Source: Ailanthus altissimus
Lineage: Eukaryota; Streptophyta; Magnoliopsida; Sapindales; Simaroubaceae
Direction of reading: 5' to 3'
Assembly: GCA_946807835.1 (NCBI GenBank)
Contig: OX327711.1
Span: 12,125,501 to 12,189,500, forward strand
DNA: 64,000 nt
Shown here piece by piece: positions 11,264 to 21,074 of this stretch (position 1 is the first letter of the stretch; every line of letters begins with the position of its first letter). A program made the translations under genes and the position numbers. Under the pieces are notes generated by a model that saw only the letters and a program-made list of their open reading frames with translations, searched no databases and was not told where the DNA came from.

Positions 11264-11761
11264 ACTCAATCTTGATCCCTACTCGAATTATGATTAATTT
11301 AGAATATATATACATAAGTTATATAAAAAGTTTTGTTTTAACTTGAAAAAATATTGTAAGTATAATATAAAAAAAAAATTGAAAGAATAATTGCTATAAT
11401 TTTTTTTTAAAGATAATTTTTTTATGAATTTTTTATAAATTTTATTAATTCATTAATAAAAAGTAAGCTTTGAATTGGCAACTAATTACTGAACGAAACT
11501 TGTTTATGTATTTTTTTTATATTATTTATTGCATTATTATATTTGTGGGCGAAGCACTTTTGCCCCAACATAATCATTACATCAAGTAATTCTTAAAGAA
11601 GAATCATTACATCCAACTCTGACGAAGATGTTCATTGTATTATGTTTGACTGAATTACACCCAGAAACAAAAATAGTTCGTAATGTGAAAATTACTTAAA
11701 ATACAAACACCGATAATTTTACTTGTAGCAAATGCAATATTTCATTAACAGCTAAAAGTAA
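11264..11761. other. A+T-rich intergenic DNA
   Basis: Nothing is recognised apart from possible 3' flank of the CAD pseudogene close to 11761. Confidence 0.5.
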
Positions 11762-13612
11762 TTATGAGTTAAGAGTGTTTCCGATGTCGATGACAAATCG
11801 GTATCGAACATCTCCTTGAGCAAGACGATCCATGGCTTTGTTGACATAATCCATTGAAATAACTTCAACATTAGCTTCTATGTTGTGTTCTGCTGCAAAA
11901 TCTATCATTTCTTGTGTCTCCTTCATCCCCCCAGTCATGCTTCCTGCAATCATCCTTCTACCGGCATGATGCATATAATATTTTACTCACTTTGTTAAAA
12001 TTAGTCCTCTCTATTTCATTGTTATAGTTAATCACTTAGACCCATCAACTTGTGTTTCTTAAATAACATATATTGTTTTATTTAAATAGCACATAATGTA
12101 AGCAAAATCCATCTCGAATTTGGTAAAAGCAAAATTATGATTATTAACTTATTATATTTTTTAAAATTTTGATAATTTAAAATTATGTTTGTGTATAATT
12201 TTCAAACATAATTTTAAATAAAAAATTGATAAAGAATCAACACTTGACCATAAACGTATTAGACGGACAAAAAATGATAAAAAACAGAAAGATTGAGATT
12301 TGGGCAGAACAAGTTATTCGATAGAGACAAAAAAAAAAAATAAAGAAATCAAATGAGCCAAAATTAGAATGTGAGAGTTCAAAAATTACAAATTATGTTG
12401 CCATGAATACTCAGAATAAAATCAAGAATGTTTTTATAAGTCCAGATATTATTCATAATCATGCGATGTCTATTTCCTTTTCTCACATTCTGAAATTACT
12501 CACTGCTAATAAACTAAAAACACTTCAGAAAAACTTGACATTTTTAACAAATAACAAAAAAGGTAGTTCTTACCAAAAAGTAAGGGCATAACTGACAACT
12601 CGAGAGGTTACTGCACATCTGGGGCACTCAATAAAGTCAATTTTCCATTAACCTTGAGAAGATCTAGTAATGGCGTCAATGGATGCCGTGGAGAGACTGT
12701 ATCAATTATCCCATCCATCGTGCCCACAGTAGCCTAGCCTACACCAAATAATATTTTTATTTCATTAATTAAGCAGAAATAAAATTATATTCAAAATCTA
12801 ATTTTAAGTATCACAAGATTTTTGTTAGTAAAAGTAGTGACAATTATTTCACAATCTAATGCAATCTAAAAAAATGCACTCATTCATTTCACACACACAC
12901 ACAAAAATAAGTTTGGGTTTTGAAATAACCATACCTGCATTTGATTCATGTTGTGGCTAACAAAAAAGGAATCAGCCTTTAGTTGCTGAATTGCTTCACT
13001 CTTTTTACTGGGTGGTGAAGTGCTAATCACGATCACCTTCATACCAAATGCCTTGGCAAACTTCACAGCAACATGCCCTAACCCACCAAGCCCAACAATA
13101 CCCAGATGCTCTCCGGGTTTGTCAAGTTCAAAGAATTTCATTGGACTATAAACGGTGATCCCGGCGCAAAGCAGCGGAGCTCCACCGTCCAACGACAAGT
13201 TCTCGGGGAAGCGAACGGCAAAATGCTGATCAACCATGAGAAAGTCAGAAAATCCACCGTAGTTTTTGGCTCTGCCTTCGTCAAGTATTATGAATATTCA
13301 AATTTTACATTTTTAAATTTTGTTGATAATATATGAATAAATTTTCTATCCAATTTTATCTCTAAAGTTTTAAATTGTGACAATTCAGATAAATAAAATT
13401 TCTTCTTTTATTTCAAAAAAATAAATAAATAAAACATTCTGAATATTCATAATATTAAAAAAAAAAAAATTTAAAAAAAAAAGTAACTAAGAACGTACCC
13501 AGGAACAATCGGATAGAGAGAAATGCCAAAATGGTTCTGTATAGTATGCAAGTCAGTATGACAAATCCTACAATAAAGAATCTTTATGGTAATATCATTC
13601 TTACCATTGGCC
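11762..13612 (-). pseudogene. Cinnamyl alcohol dehydrogenase (CAD) pseudogene, copy 1
   Basis: Four exon blocks of a zinc-dependent medium-chain alcohol dehydrogenase of the CAD family (NADPH-dependent hydroxycinnamaldehyde reduction in lignin synthesis) are recognisable on the minus strand. Exon 2 (13612-13499, 114 nt) has KILYCRICHTDLH, with the Gly before ICH changed to Arg. The 3' half of exon 3 (about 13283-12935) has [23 protein letters not shown] and the dinucleotide motif [17 protein letters not shown]. Exon 4 (12733-12574) has [11 protein letters not shown] and a stop after APDVQ. Exon 5 (11961-11762) has [17 protein letters not shown] and [12 protein letters not shown]. The lesions are: no exon 1 seen, loss of the 5' half of exon 3 (including the structural-zinc cysteines), the stop in exon 4, and an exon 5 acceptor that reads CG where AG is needed (copy 2 has AG). 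Confidence 0.85.
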
Positions 13613-14460
13613 CTGAAAAAAAAAATTTTTAAAAATTATTTATCAACTAAACAACCACATAACAATATTATAGTTAAAAAAGCATTTTCAAATATAGAAA
13701 AAATTATTAATTTCGTCTCTATTTTTATTTTAAATATATCATTAGATCTCTGATTTTTTTTCTTCAAAATATCTAATTACTTCCTTTTACAGAATAAATA
13801 ATCATTTTTCGGATATGATAATAGTAACAAAAATGAGGTTATTGACTATTTCCAAAACACTAGAAACCTAATAAATAAATTAAGATAAAGTAGATAAGAA
13901 ATGATAATTTTCCTAAAATATGTAAGACAATGAATGCAAGTCATTTTATTGTATTCGACTCGATTAAAGTGCTTCTAATAAGGATATATAAGTACTCCAA
14001 TTTTCTTTTTTAAGAATAATTACTTCAACAGTAGGTGTTCTTTCACAAAATATTGCCATAATACCTATATATGTGCATGATTTAACATAAGAATTAGGAA
14101 AAATAATAACAACAAACGGCAGACCTTCTAGTGAAATGAAAAGGAGAAAGGATTTTTTAGATTTTTCTGATAGAAGTATTTTTGGAATAGTTGTTCACAT
14201 AATGCCTAATGGGGAACACTGACAAGTATTGCTACAGTGTCAATTCTTCATAATTAATCCTATCAATCTGGAGAAATTTTAATTTATTAGATCATTTTCT
14301 GTAGCTGCTGGTGAAACATCTCATTTTCCATCTATATAGAAGAAGAAGTATAATTTTCACAAATAAAAAGTTTTTTATTTTATTATTATCATTTGAGAGG
14401 TAAATTATTAATTAACCCATCCCTTGTTAGACTTAGATTCTTATAGTGCACTATATTAAA
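13613..14460. other. A+T-rich intergenic DNA
   Basis: No CAD exon 1 is visible upstream of the pseudogene, and no other gene or clear repeat is seen. Confidence 0.5.
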
Positions 14461-14560
14461 TTGGAAAAATTTTAGAAATAACCTCTACAATTTATAAATA
14501 TGTGTTTTCTAATCACATTTTAATTTTTATTCTTTGTTAGTCAAATAAATTATAAATCGT
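14461..14560 (+). repeat. Left arm of an older MITE-like inverted repeat split by the Gypsy insertion
   Basis: The segment TTTTCTAATCACATTTTAA (14505-14523) and its surroundings match, in inverted orientation, the stretch at about 26605-26690 on the other side of the Gypsy element (TTTTCTAACCACATTTTAA on the minus strand), with further matches on both sides (ATTTATAAATATG; TTAGTCAAAT). The simplest reading is that the Gypsy element landed inside a MITE. No target duplication of the MITE was found. Confidence 0.45.
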
Positions 14561-15452
14561 CGATTTAAAAAATAATTTTTTAGATCAACAAGTCTTAAAT
14601 TTATTTGTGAGTAGGAGACGAAACTCAGTCATAATTTTGATTAGGCTTATTTGTGTGGGCTTGGACTTTTTCTCTGTTATGAAATATGGTAGAATCCTAC
14701 AAAATGTAACATAAACTCGGTAACAGTCTCGTCAGAGTGGGTTCCGACTAAGACACTTCGATGCTTAAGTCAGAAATAATTTTTTTATTTTTTGATAAGA
14801 AATTCGTGAGGAATGAAGTAAAACATGTCCCATAATCAATGGAAAGGAAAAACATGTTTGTGTATGCGTTCTTTTTGATATTCTTTAGGCATCATCCTCA
14901 TCAGTATCTCTTTTTCTCCCTCTTATAACGCCAATTTTTTTAGGACCTTTTTGGATTTTTCATTTTTGCTGTGCTTCTGACACACTCCAAATATCCTTTT
15001 GCAGTACGCCTGATACACACCAAATATCCTTTTGTTGTGCGCCTGACACACGTCAAATATTCTTCTGTTGTACGTCTAACACACGCCAAATATCCTTCTG
15101 TTGTGCATCTGACATACGTCAAATATCCTTATGTTATGCATCTAACATATGCCAAATATCATTCTGCTGATCTTTTGATCCAGCTTCTGTTACATGCCAA
15201 GTTCCCTTCTGCAGTGCGTCTGACACACGCTAAATATCATTTTATTGTGCGCCTGACACACGTCAAATATTCTTTTGTTGTGCGTCTAACACACACCAAA
15301 TATTCTTCTGTTGTGTGTCTGACATATGTAAAATATCCTTATGTTGTACGTCTGACATATGCCAAATATCCTTCTGCTGATCTTCTGATCCCGTTTCTGC
15401 TACATGTCAGGTTCACTTCTGACGTGTTAAGCATATTCATTTCAGTCTGTCT
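14561..15452 (-). repeat. 3' LTR of the Tat-like Gypsy element
   Basis: It is colinear with 25724-26349: ACTCGG, GGGTTCCG, AAATTCGTGAGGAA, CATCATCCTCATCAGTATCTC and the terminal TCTGTCTTCGCT all match. It is about 260 bases longer than its partner because its 33-bp minisatellite is expanded. Its first base pair reads CG where the partner has TG. The inner limit is where similarity to the other LTR stops. Confidence 0.8.
14980..15420. repeat. 33-bp minisatellite in the Gypsy 3' LTR, about 12-13 units in two blocks
   Basis: The unit is GACACACGCCAAATATCCTT followed by CTGTTGTGCGTCT (33 bases). Six units end in a variant unit (GCTGATCTTTTGATCC... to AAGTTCCCTTCTGC), and the same series then repeats, so the array has a second-order duplication. 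Because 33 is a multiple of three, both strands show long open frames with an 11-residue repeat (LTHAKYPSVVR-like); these are by-products of the array and not genes. On the minus strand the array lies upstream of the TATA-like CTATAAGAGG, so it sits in U3. Confidence 0.9.
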
Positions 15453-16687
15453 TCGCTGGTGGATTTGGTTAAGTGTGAAGATAGATTCGAGTTGCTCGGG
15501 TCAGCTTTTTGGTGGCATCTTCCTGTTTGGCTCGGTCGTGATCTGAGATTTTCTCAAGAGCTGGCCTTCTACTGATTCTACTAACTATGCCTGGTTAGCT
15601 TGTCCTACAGATGGTCGACCCAGTTTCTTTCCTGATTACACAGGTAGTGGGGTGAATCGATTTTATTAGTGCATAGATGGTGACCTTTGTTGTATTCGGG
15701 TTGACTTTGTCAAACAAGTGCTTTAGATTACCGATCAGGTTCTACAAGTCTAAGCCAGCTCTTAGTTGTTCAGCTCTGCTGGGACCAGACCTGTTGGCTA
15801 TTGCCCTAGGCCTGTCTTCGGAGTTGACAATTCTTCAATCAATAGTGGGCCTCGAGGAGAGCTATTCCATAAGAAAATATCTGTCTGGGCGTTAAAGGGT
15901 CATCCTTCTTTGAGCCTGGAGGCCTCAGGCCCAAGGGGGATTTTTTGAGGGGGGAACAAAGGTCCGCCAGTTTCTAATTTTGATTTACTCAAAATTAAAA
16001 ACTTTATTCTATCCTAACCGGTCTAGGTCACTCTTTTGGTCTCTATTTTCTTTCCTTGCTTCATTATTCTGTCGATTTTCTCTTTCCCAAGCTGGTCCAA
16101 ATGGATTTTTGGGTGACGTTATGTTGTCACGTGATTCGCTGTCTTTTGGGGATGTCAAGGTTGATCGGCTTGGTGTGATGATGTCATAGTTTCTAGGCGG
16201 GTTTCTGTCATATAACGGCGGCTTCCCTTAAACTTTCCTCAAGTAATAATGGTGAATCTTCTCAAACGTCATTCTTGATCTGTGTGAAATGCTTCTCGTG
16301 CAAAGAATTTACCGCTAACCAGATCCTATTTTGATCGTGCGACTGATAGTAGCTGATACTCAAGGGTAGCGTCTTTTCTATTTTAGAGTGTTGTTTAGCT
16401 GGCTAAAACGTTCTGAATCGTCTGATATGTCAAATCGACCACCCATATCATTGTTCTCTAAAGGGACACGTATTTATTGTATCTGAGAACCTGAAACGTC
16501 ACGCATCTTTGTCCTCAAGGGTCTCTTCAATTTTCCCACTGATCTCATTCGTTCATTTTGATTTGGATGGTCTGGATCATTTTAACACCTGCTACAAGTA
16601 ACCACATTCTCTTTTATTTTGTCCTCTTTATTCTGCATTTTTCTTCCTTGCTATCGCTTTGCCGTGTTGTCGTCATTCCTTTTATCT
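15453..16687. other. Gypsy internal spacer between 3' LTR and antisense ORF
   Basis: Part of the element, with no coding sequence on the minus strand. It would hold the upstream region of the plus-strand ORF. A G-rich tract on the plus strand (CCAAGGGGGATTTTTTGAGG, then four more Gs) lies near 15930-15953; its significance is unclear, since the polypurine tract of this element should lie on the minus strand. Confidence 0.5.
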
Positions 16688-19556
16688 ATGTCGAAGGCAT
16701 CTTCCCTGCTTGACGATTCTCAGTCACCATCATTGTCGATTTCTTTTGACCTTCTGTGCTTCTTCTAGGTAAGTATGTGTCTCTATTTCCTCCTTAGCAT
16801 CTTCGTGATCATTTTGCATGCATTTTTCATTGCCTCTATTTTCTGGGTGGCTAGATAGTTTTTTTAGGCCATTTTCTGGACTGTTGTCACTGTTTTTTTT
16901 TGTTTTGGTTATTTTTGCCGTTTTCTAGGTGTGGTTAGTATGTTGTTGTTCTTGCCCTATTGTCAGTAGTTTTGTTTAAGGAGCATCTTTGTGTATTGAT
17001 GGCTTCTAGGGACAATTTAGGCTTTTCGATTGTAAATATAGATGATGAGGAAAAGGAACAGTCCCCAGAGTTTCCGTTGGTTAGAAGGGGCAGAGGGGCC
17101 GAGACGAGTGAGGGGGCGTCCACCTTCGCAAGTGATGCACCTTTCTTGTCGGAGGTAGTTCTAGGCGAGGCAAAGTTGGTCTCTAGTGTTAGAGAGGGGG
17201 AGGGCAATGATCCCAAAGACCCTGGGTAGGAGACGGCGTAAAGGTGATAGGGTTTGAGATAAACACCAAATATCGCGCCTCTTGCCTGAATGAAGGCAAC
17301 CTAGACCTCAGTAGGCTTTCATATGACATTCCCGAGACAGTCACCCTTAAGCTGCCTACTAATGAGGATTACCCCAGCAATCTCTATCAACGGTGAGGTG
17401 ACCATTCATGTAGAGTCTTTGATGTTGGGCCTCAAGCTTCCCATGCAACGATATTTCGCTAAGATGCTGGCCCGCCTCAGGATGGCTCCATTTTAGCTAG
17501 AACCTAATTCCTAGAAAGTGTTAGCGGGTCTGTTTTTCTTGTGGGCAAGGGCAGGGCAATGCTCCCCATTTTTAGGAATTATGCTACTTGTATCACTTTA
17601 GGAGCAACATCAGAAGCCAAAGAGGTTCCTATTACCTTTTCTTCCACAGTCTTCAAAATCCAGTCCTTGGTCGGCCTACTTCCGTAAAGGACTAAAAGAG
17701 GGAGTGGTTCTTTGCTGAGAAGAGTGGGGTCAGAAGGTCCCCAAGAGGAATGGGGAAGAGTGGGTCATCCCTGCTGCCATTTTTGCAGACTCAGGTTCTT
17801 ATCCTTTCGTATGCATATACTTTATTATCCTGTACGGCTCAGCTAAATTTTCTTGTTTGTTTATTCTACAGTGACCTGGGTTACTGACGTAGAGATATCC
17901 GAGCAGACCTTCAATTGGATAAACACCACGCTTCAACACATTTATCCGATTCAAGAGTTGCTATCACCATTCGGCCTTACCCCGAATCTGAAGTGAGTTC
18001 TTGTTTCTTCATTTTAGACTGATTCCTTTCCCTTTTTTCTCTAGCTTAAACATGCAAAATACAGGAATTTTTTACCAAGGTGGTGGAGAGAGGAGAAAAA
18101 TGAGTTGGATCGAAGACCCCTCCTCGAGTGGTCGGGACCTCTAACCTTGACAGAGTCATTAGTATGTTTTTTGGTTCATGGGGAAGTCGAGCAAGGGGTT
18201 CCTCCCACGAGAGGGTATCATCTTCTCAAGCCGCTGGTGGGCGGACCCATGAGTAAAAGGCTGCCCGAAGTCTATCTATCTGAGAGCGGGGATAGGCTCA
18301 GAGTGGTTTTTTGGTGAGAGAGCAAGTTTTCATCGAGACTCGATCACAAGATACCTCTACCCCCAAACCCAAAGTAGGGGGTAGGGTTCACTCGCTCGTC
18401 CCCCAACATATGTTACAAAAGTTGGGCAAGCCGGGGAATCATTAAGCGAAGGTTCTCCCTCTCGCATGTCTGCCACTGCCTTGGTCCCGAGAGTTAGGGA
18501 GGATCTGGGCTTCCTGCTTCCTGTGATACAGGAGCTAGAGAGGTACGCGACCCTTACTTGGGCAGGTCAGGTGTCTTCTCTGGATCTCGTCACAGGGTTC
18601 AACGTTGCAATGGGGTCTATCCTTGACGTAAGTAGTTTTTGCCCTTAGTTTTTCATTTTCGTTCTCGTTCATATTTGCTTGCTTTGATTCCTTCGAATCT
18701 TGTGCAGTCTATCTTTCTTTTTTCTTGGTTTCGGGCCAAGATCATGGGTTTTGCAGCCCAAGCTTAGAAAGCTGAGGATGACCATACTAGGTCTAGAGTC
18801 GAAACCCAATAGGCGAGAACGATCACCGAGCAGGAAAAGAAGATGGCGGACGATGTGGGGGCCAAGCTGGAGAAAATAATGACCACCTCTGCTGAGGCAG
18901 AGAGCAGATTGTCAGAGCTTGATCACCAGAAATGGCTGGTCGAATAGAAGATGACAAAATTTTTTTATTATGGTAGGGGCTCAAGTCACAAAGCTGACAT
19001 GCCAAAATGAGGAACTCGAAGCGCAACTTATAATGATTTAGCAGGAGAGAAAGTTGGCTGAGCAGAGTATGAGTTCTTTGACAGCTCAGCTCAAGCAACA
19101 GAAGAATCAGTGGTCAGCTAGCCATAAAGAAGGCTTCTGCCAAGGGGCAATGGAGGGGTTCCAGAGGTCCATTACCTTTTTTTAGAAGCACTATTTAGAG
19201 AATGACCTTCAGTGGCTGTGGGCTCTAACTACTAGTGGCTCTTTCCATGAAAGGGAGACTTCTGGGTCTTCGGATGATAAAGAGACACCGGCGCCCACTG
19301 ACGATGGTACTGATGTTGATGATGTTACCCTAGCCAATACACCCATCTCTGTTGGCACTGTTGTGGTTTCGGGTAGTAGCGAAGTTGGCCCTCCTACTGA
19401 CCAGGATCAGACTAGCGGAGTAGCTGTTGTTGAGCCTCTGGGGTTAGTCGAAGCTTCAACTGATCCTTTGGCTACCTTTAATCCTCCAGTCAACACCGAT
19501 CTTGGGGTCGTTCCTATTGTGGATCTGGAGGTGACTGACATAGTCCCCGCGGAATG
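16688..19556 (+). pseudogene. Antisense ORF of the Tat-like element ('putative gypsy-type transposon' / Transposase_28-like), with introns, broken
   Basis: Plus-strand coding remnants run against the direction of gag-pol. A first exon starts MSKASSLLDDSQS (16688) and meets a GTAAGTATG donor near 16771. The next begins MASRDNLGFSIV (16999). At 17400-17820 the family core is readable in pieces: LKLPMQRYFAKMLARLRMAP, then LFFLWARAGQ, then AAIFADSG followed by an intron-like stretch (to TTCTACAG near 17870). WVTDVEISEQTFNWIN and LLSPFGLTPN follow (17880-17990). A coiled-coil-like stretch (EQEKKMADDVGAKLEKIM) lies at 18830-18890 and an acidic Asp-rich tail near 19260-19556. Stops and frameshifts are frequent. 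The family is known as plant proteins carried by Gypsy elements; their role is unknown. Confidence 0.7.
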
Positions 19557-21074
19557 AGTTATCGCCTCCTCCACCTTCTCTTTCTCTTCCCCTTGTAAAG
19601 TCTAGGATTTTTAGTGTTAACGTCTTCTTGTAATGGAACTTGTAATAAAATCTCTTTTTTTTTGAATGGACACAATTGTATTTCTGTTTTCTCAATATAT
19701 GTGTAGATCTGTTCTCCATAACTTGTTCATAATAAATTTGTATTGTTGTAGCAAAACCATGGAATATAGCCGAACCACTTATAGAATACACCCTATAAAC
19801 AAGTGTTAGAATGACCGGGTCGTTCATAATAATCACTGTTTCAATAGAGATGATTCACTTACGATAATAAGGCTTGTAATAAATGCTAACCGTATTTCCA
19901 AACAACCTTCGTTGGGGTCGAACGGCTCCTCTGTGGCAGCTAAATTTTAAGCTTAGTTGCTCAAACGCTAATAATAATAATGTAACTTAATCTTTAATAA
20001 TTTTAAAGTAAAGACCCACTCAGTGCACTCTGCGGCAATATCCAATATCGTAAGTGAATTATTAAAAACTAAGTTTTAAGCTTAGTGGCAGCTAAGTGTT
20101 AAGCTTAGTCAGTAAACGAGGCTAATCAATTATTAAAAACTAAGTCAGTGCAGGGATAAAAGTATTCCTCCGGGTCTGAGTTATCAGATAATTGTCGGCT
20201 CAGTGCAAAAATATGACAATAGTTAGTAGAAATCAAGGTGATAACCGAGCCGTTGTTATGATGGAAATTATCCTACAAATACTTGGGAGTTATGATAAAT
20301 AACGCTTCACTTGGTAGGGGTACGGTTGAGCAGTAATAATAGAGCGAGTACTGCATAATATAGCTAGTCTATCATAATGCCGATGAACGGGCGACTCAGG
20401 ATAATAATGTTGACCGGGAAACTTTTTGGTATTTTTAAGAGATCGACTTGGTGTAATAACGCTAAATAGCGTGCTATGGGTGCTGTGGAAAGGCCACAGT
20501 GATACCGTGGAAAAGCCACGGTCAAACCCCCTTAAACAGACCCCATGGTATAACCCATGGTGACGCTATGGAAATGCCACAACCTCTACCCTGCCGAGCT
20601 GTCTCAATTACCTTCGTGCCAAACCAGTAATGGTGATATGCTCCGTGAGTGTCAAACCAATCATGTTGAAGTGGTCTGTGAGCGTTGAACCGGTTATTGT
20701 GAAGAGGCTCCGTGAATGTCAAACCAGTGACGGTGAAGCGAGGACGATTCGATGACGCATCATTAGAGATAATAGTATGATGTATCAACCATGTCATGAC
20801 GATGATGATGATACTATGATGAGATGCGATATGATGTTCCAGACAATTCAGGGCGTACCTTTTAGAGAGCGTCAGCCTGCTTAGGTCGACCCGAATAATT
20901 TTTTCTAAATAATCATCGCAGGGCCTTGGTTAGATAACTCGACGGTAACGTTTTTGCGCAATCCATTCCATGTCCTAGGCCATTCATTTCTCCTGGGCAT
21001 ACATGCAAGAACGTAAATATTTTTATTTAGACACAATCTTCATAGGGAATAACTGTGTATAAAACGTTTAGAGG
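19557..21074. repeat. Gypsy internal spacer with short tandem and palindromic repeats
   Basis: This lies between the antisense ORF end and the integrase end. Near 19930-20120 the motif TTTTAAGCTTAGT/GTTAAGCTTAGT recurs. Near 20480-20590 there are small palindromes (CCGTGGAAAAGCCACGG; CCATGGTATAACCCATGG). At about 20600-20745 three degenerate units of roughly 50 bases (CTCCGTGAGTGTCAAACCA type) are arranged in tandem. No coding sequence is supported. Confidence 0.55.

Noticed and set aside
14971..15546. A 191-codon open frame with an 11-residue repeat
   Set aside because: It is the translation of the 33-bp LTR minisatellite. The opposite strand is open too, and the frame does not extend into unique sequence with gene-like properties.
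16935..17216. Minus-strand frame opposite the antisense ORF
   Set aside because: The plus strand has the recognisable family text; the minus frame is its shadow.
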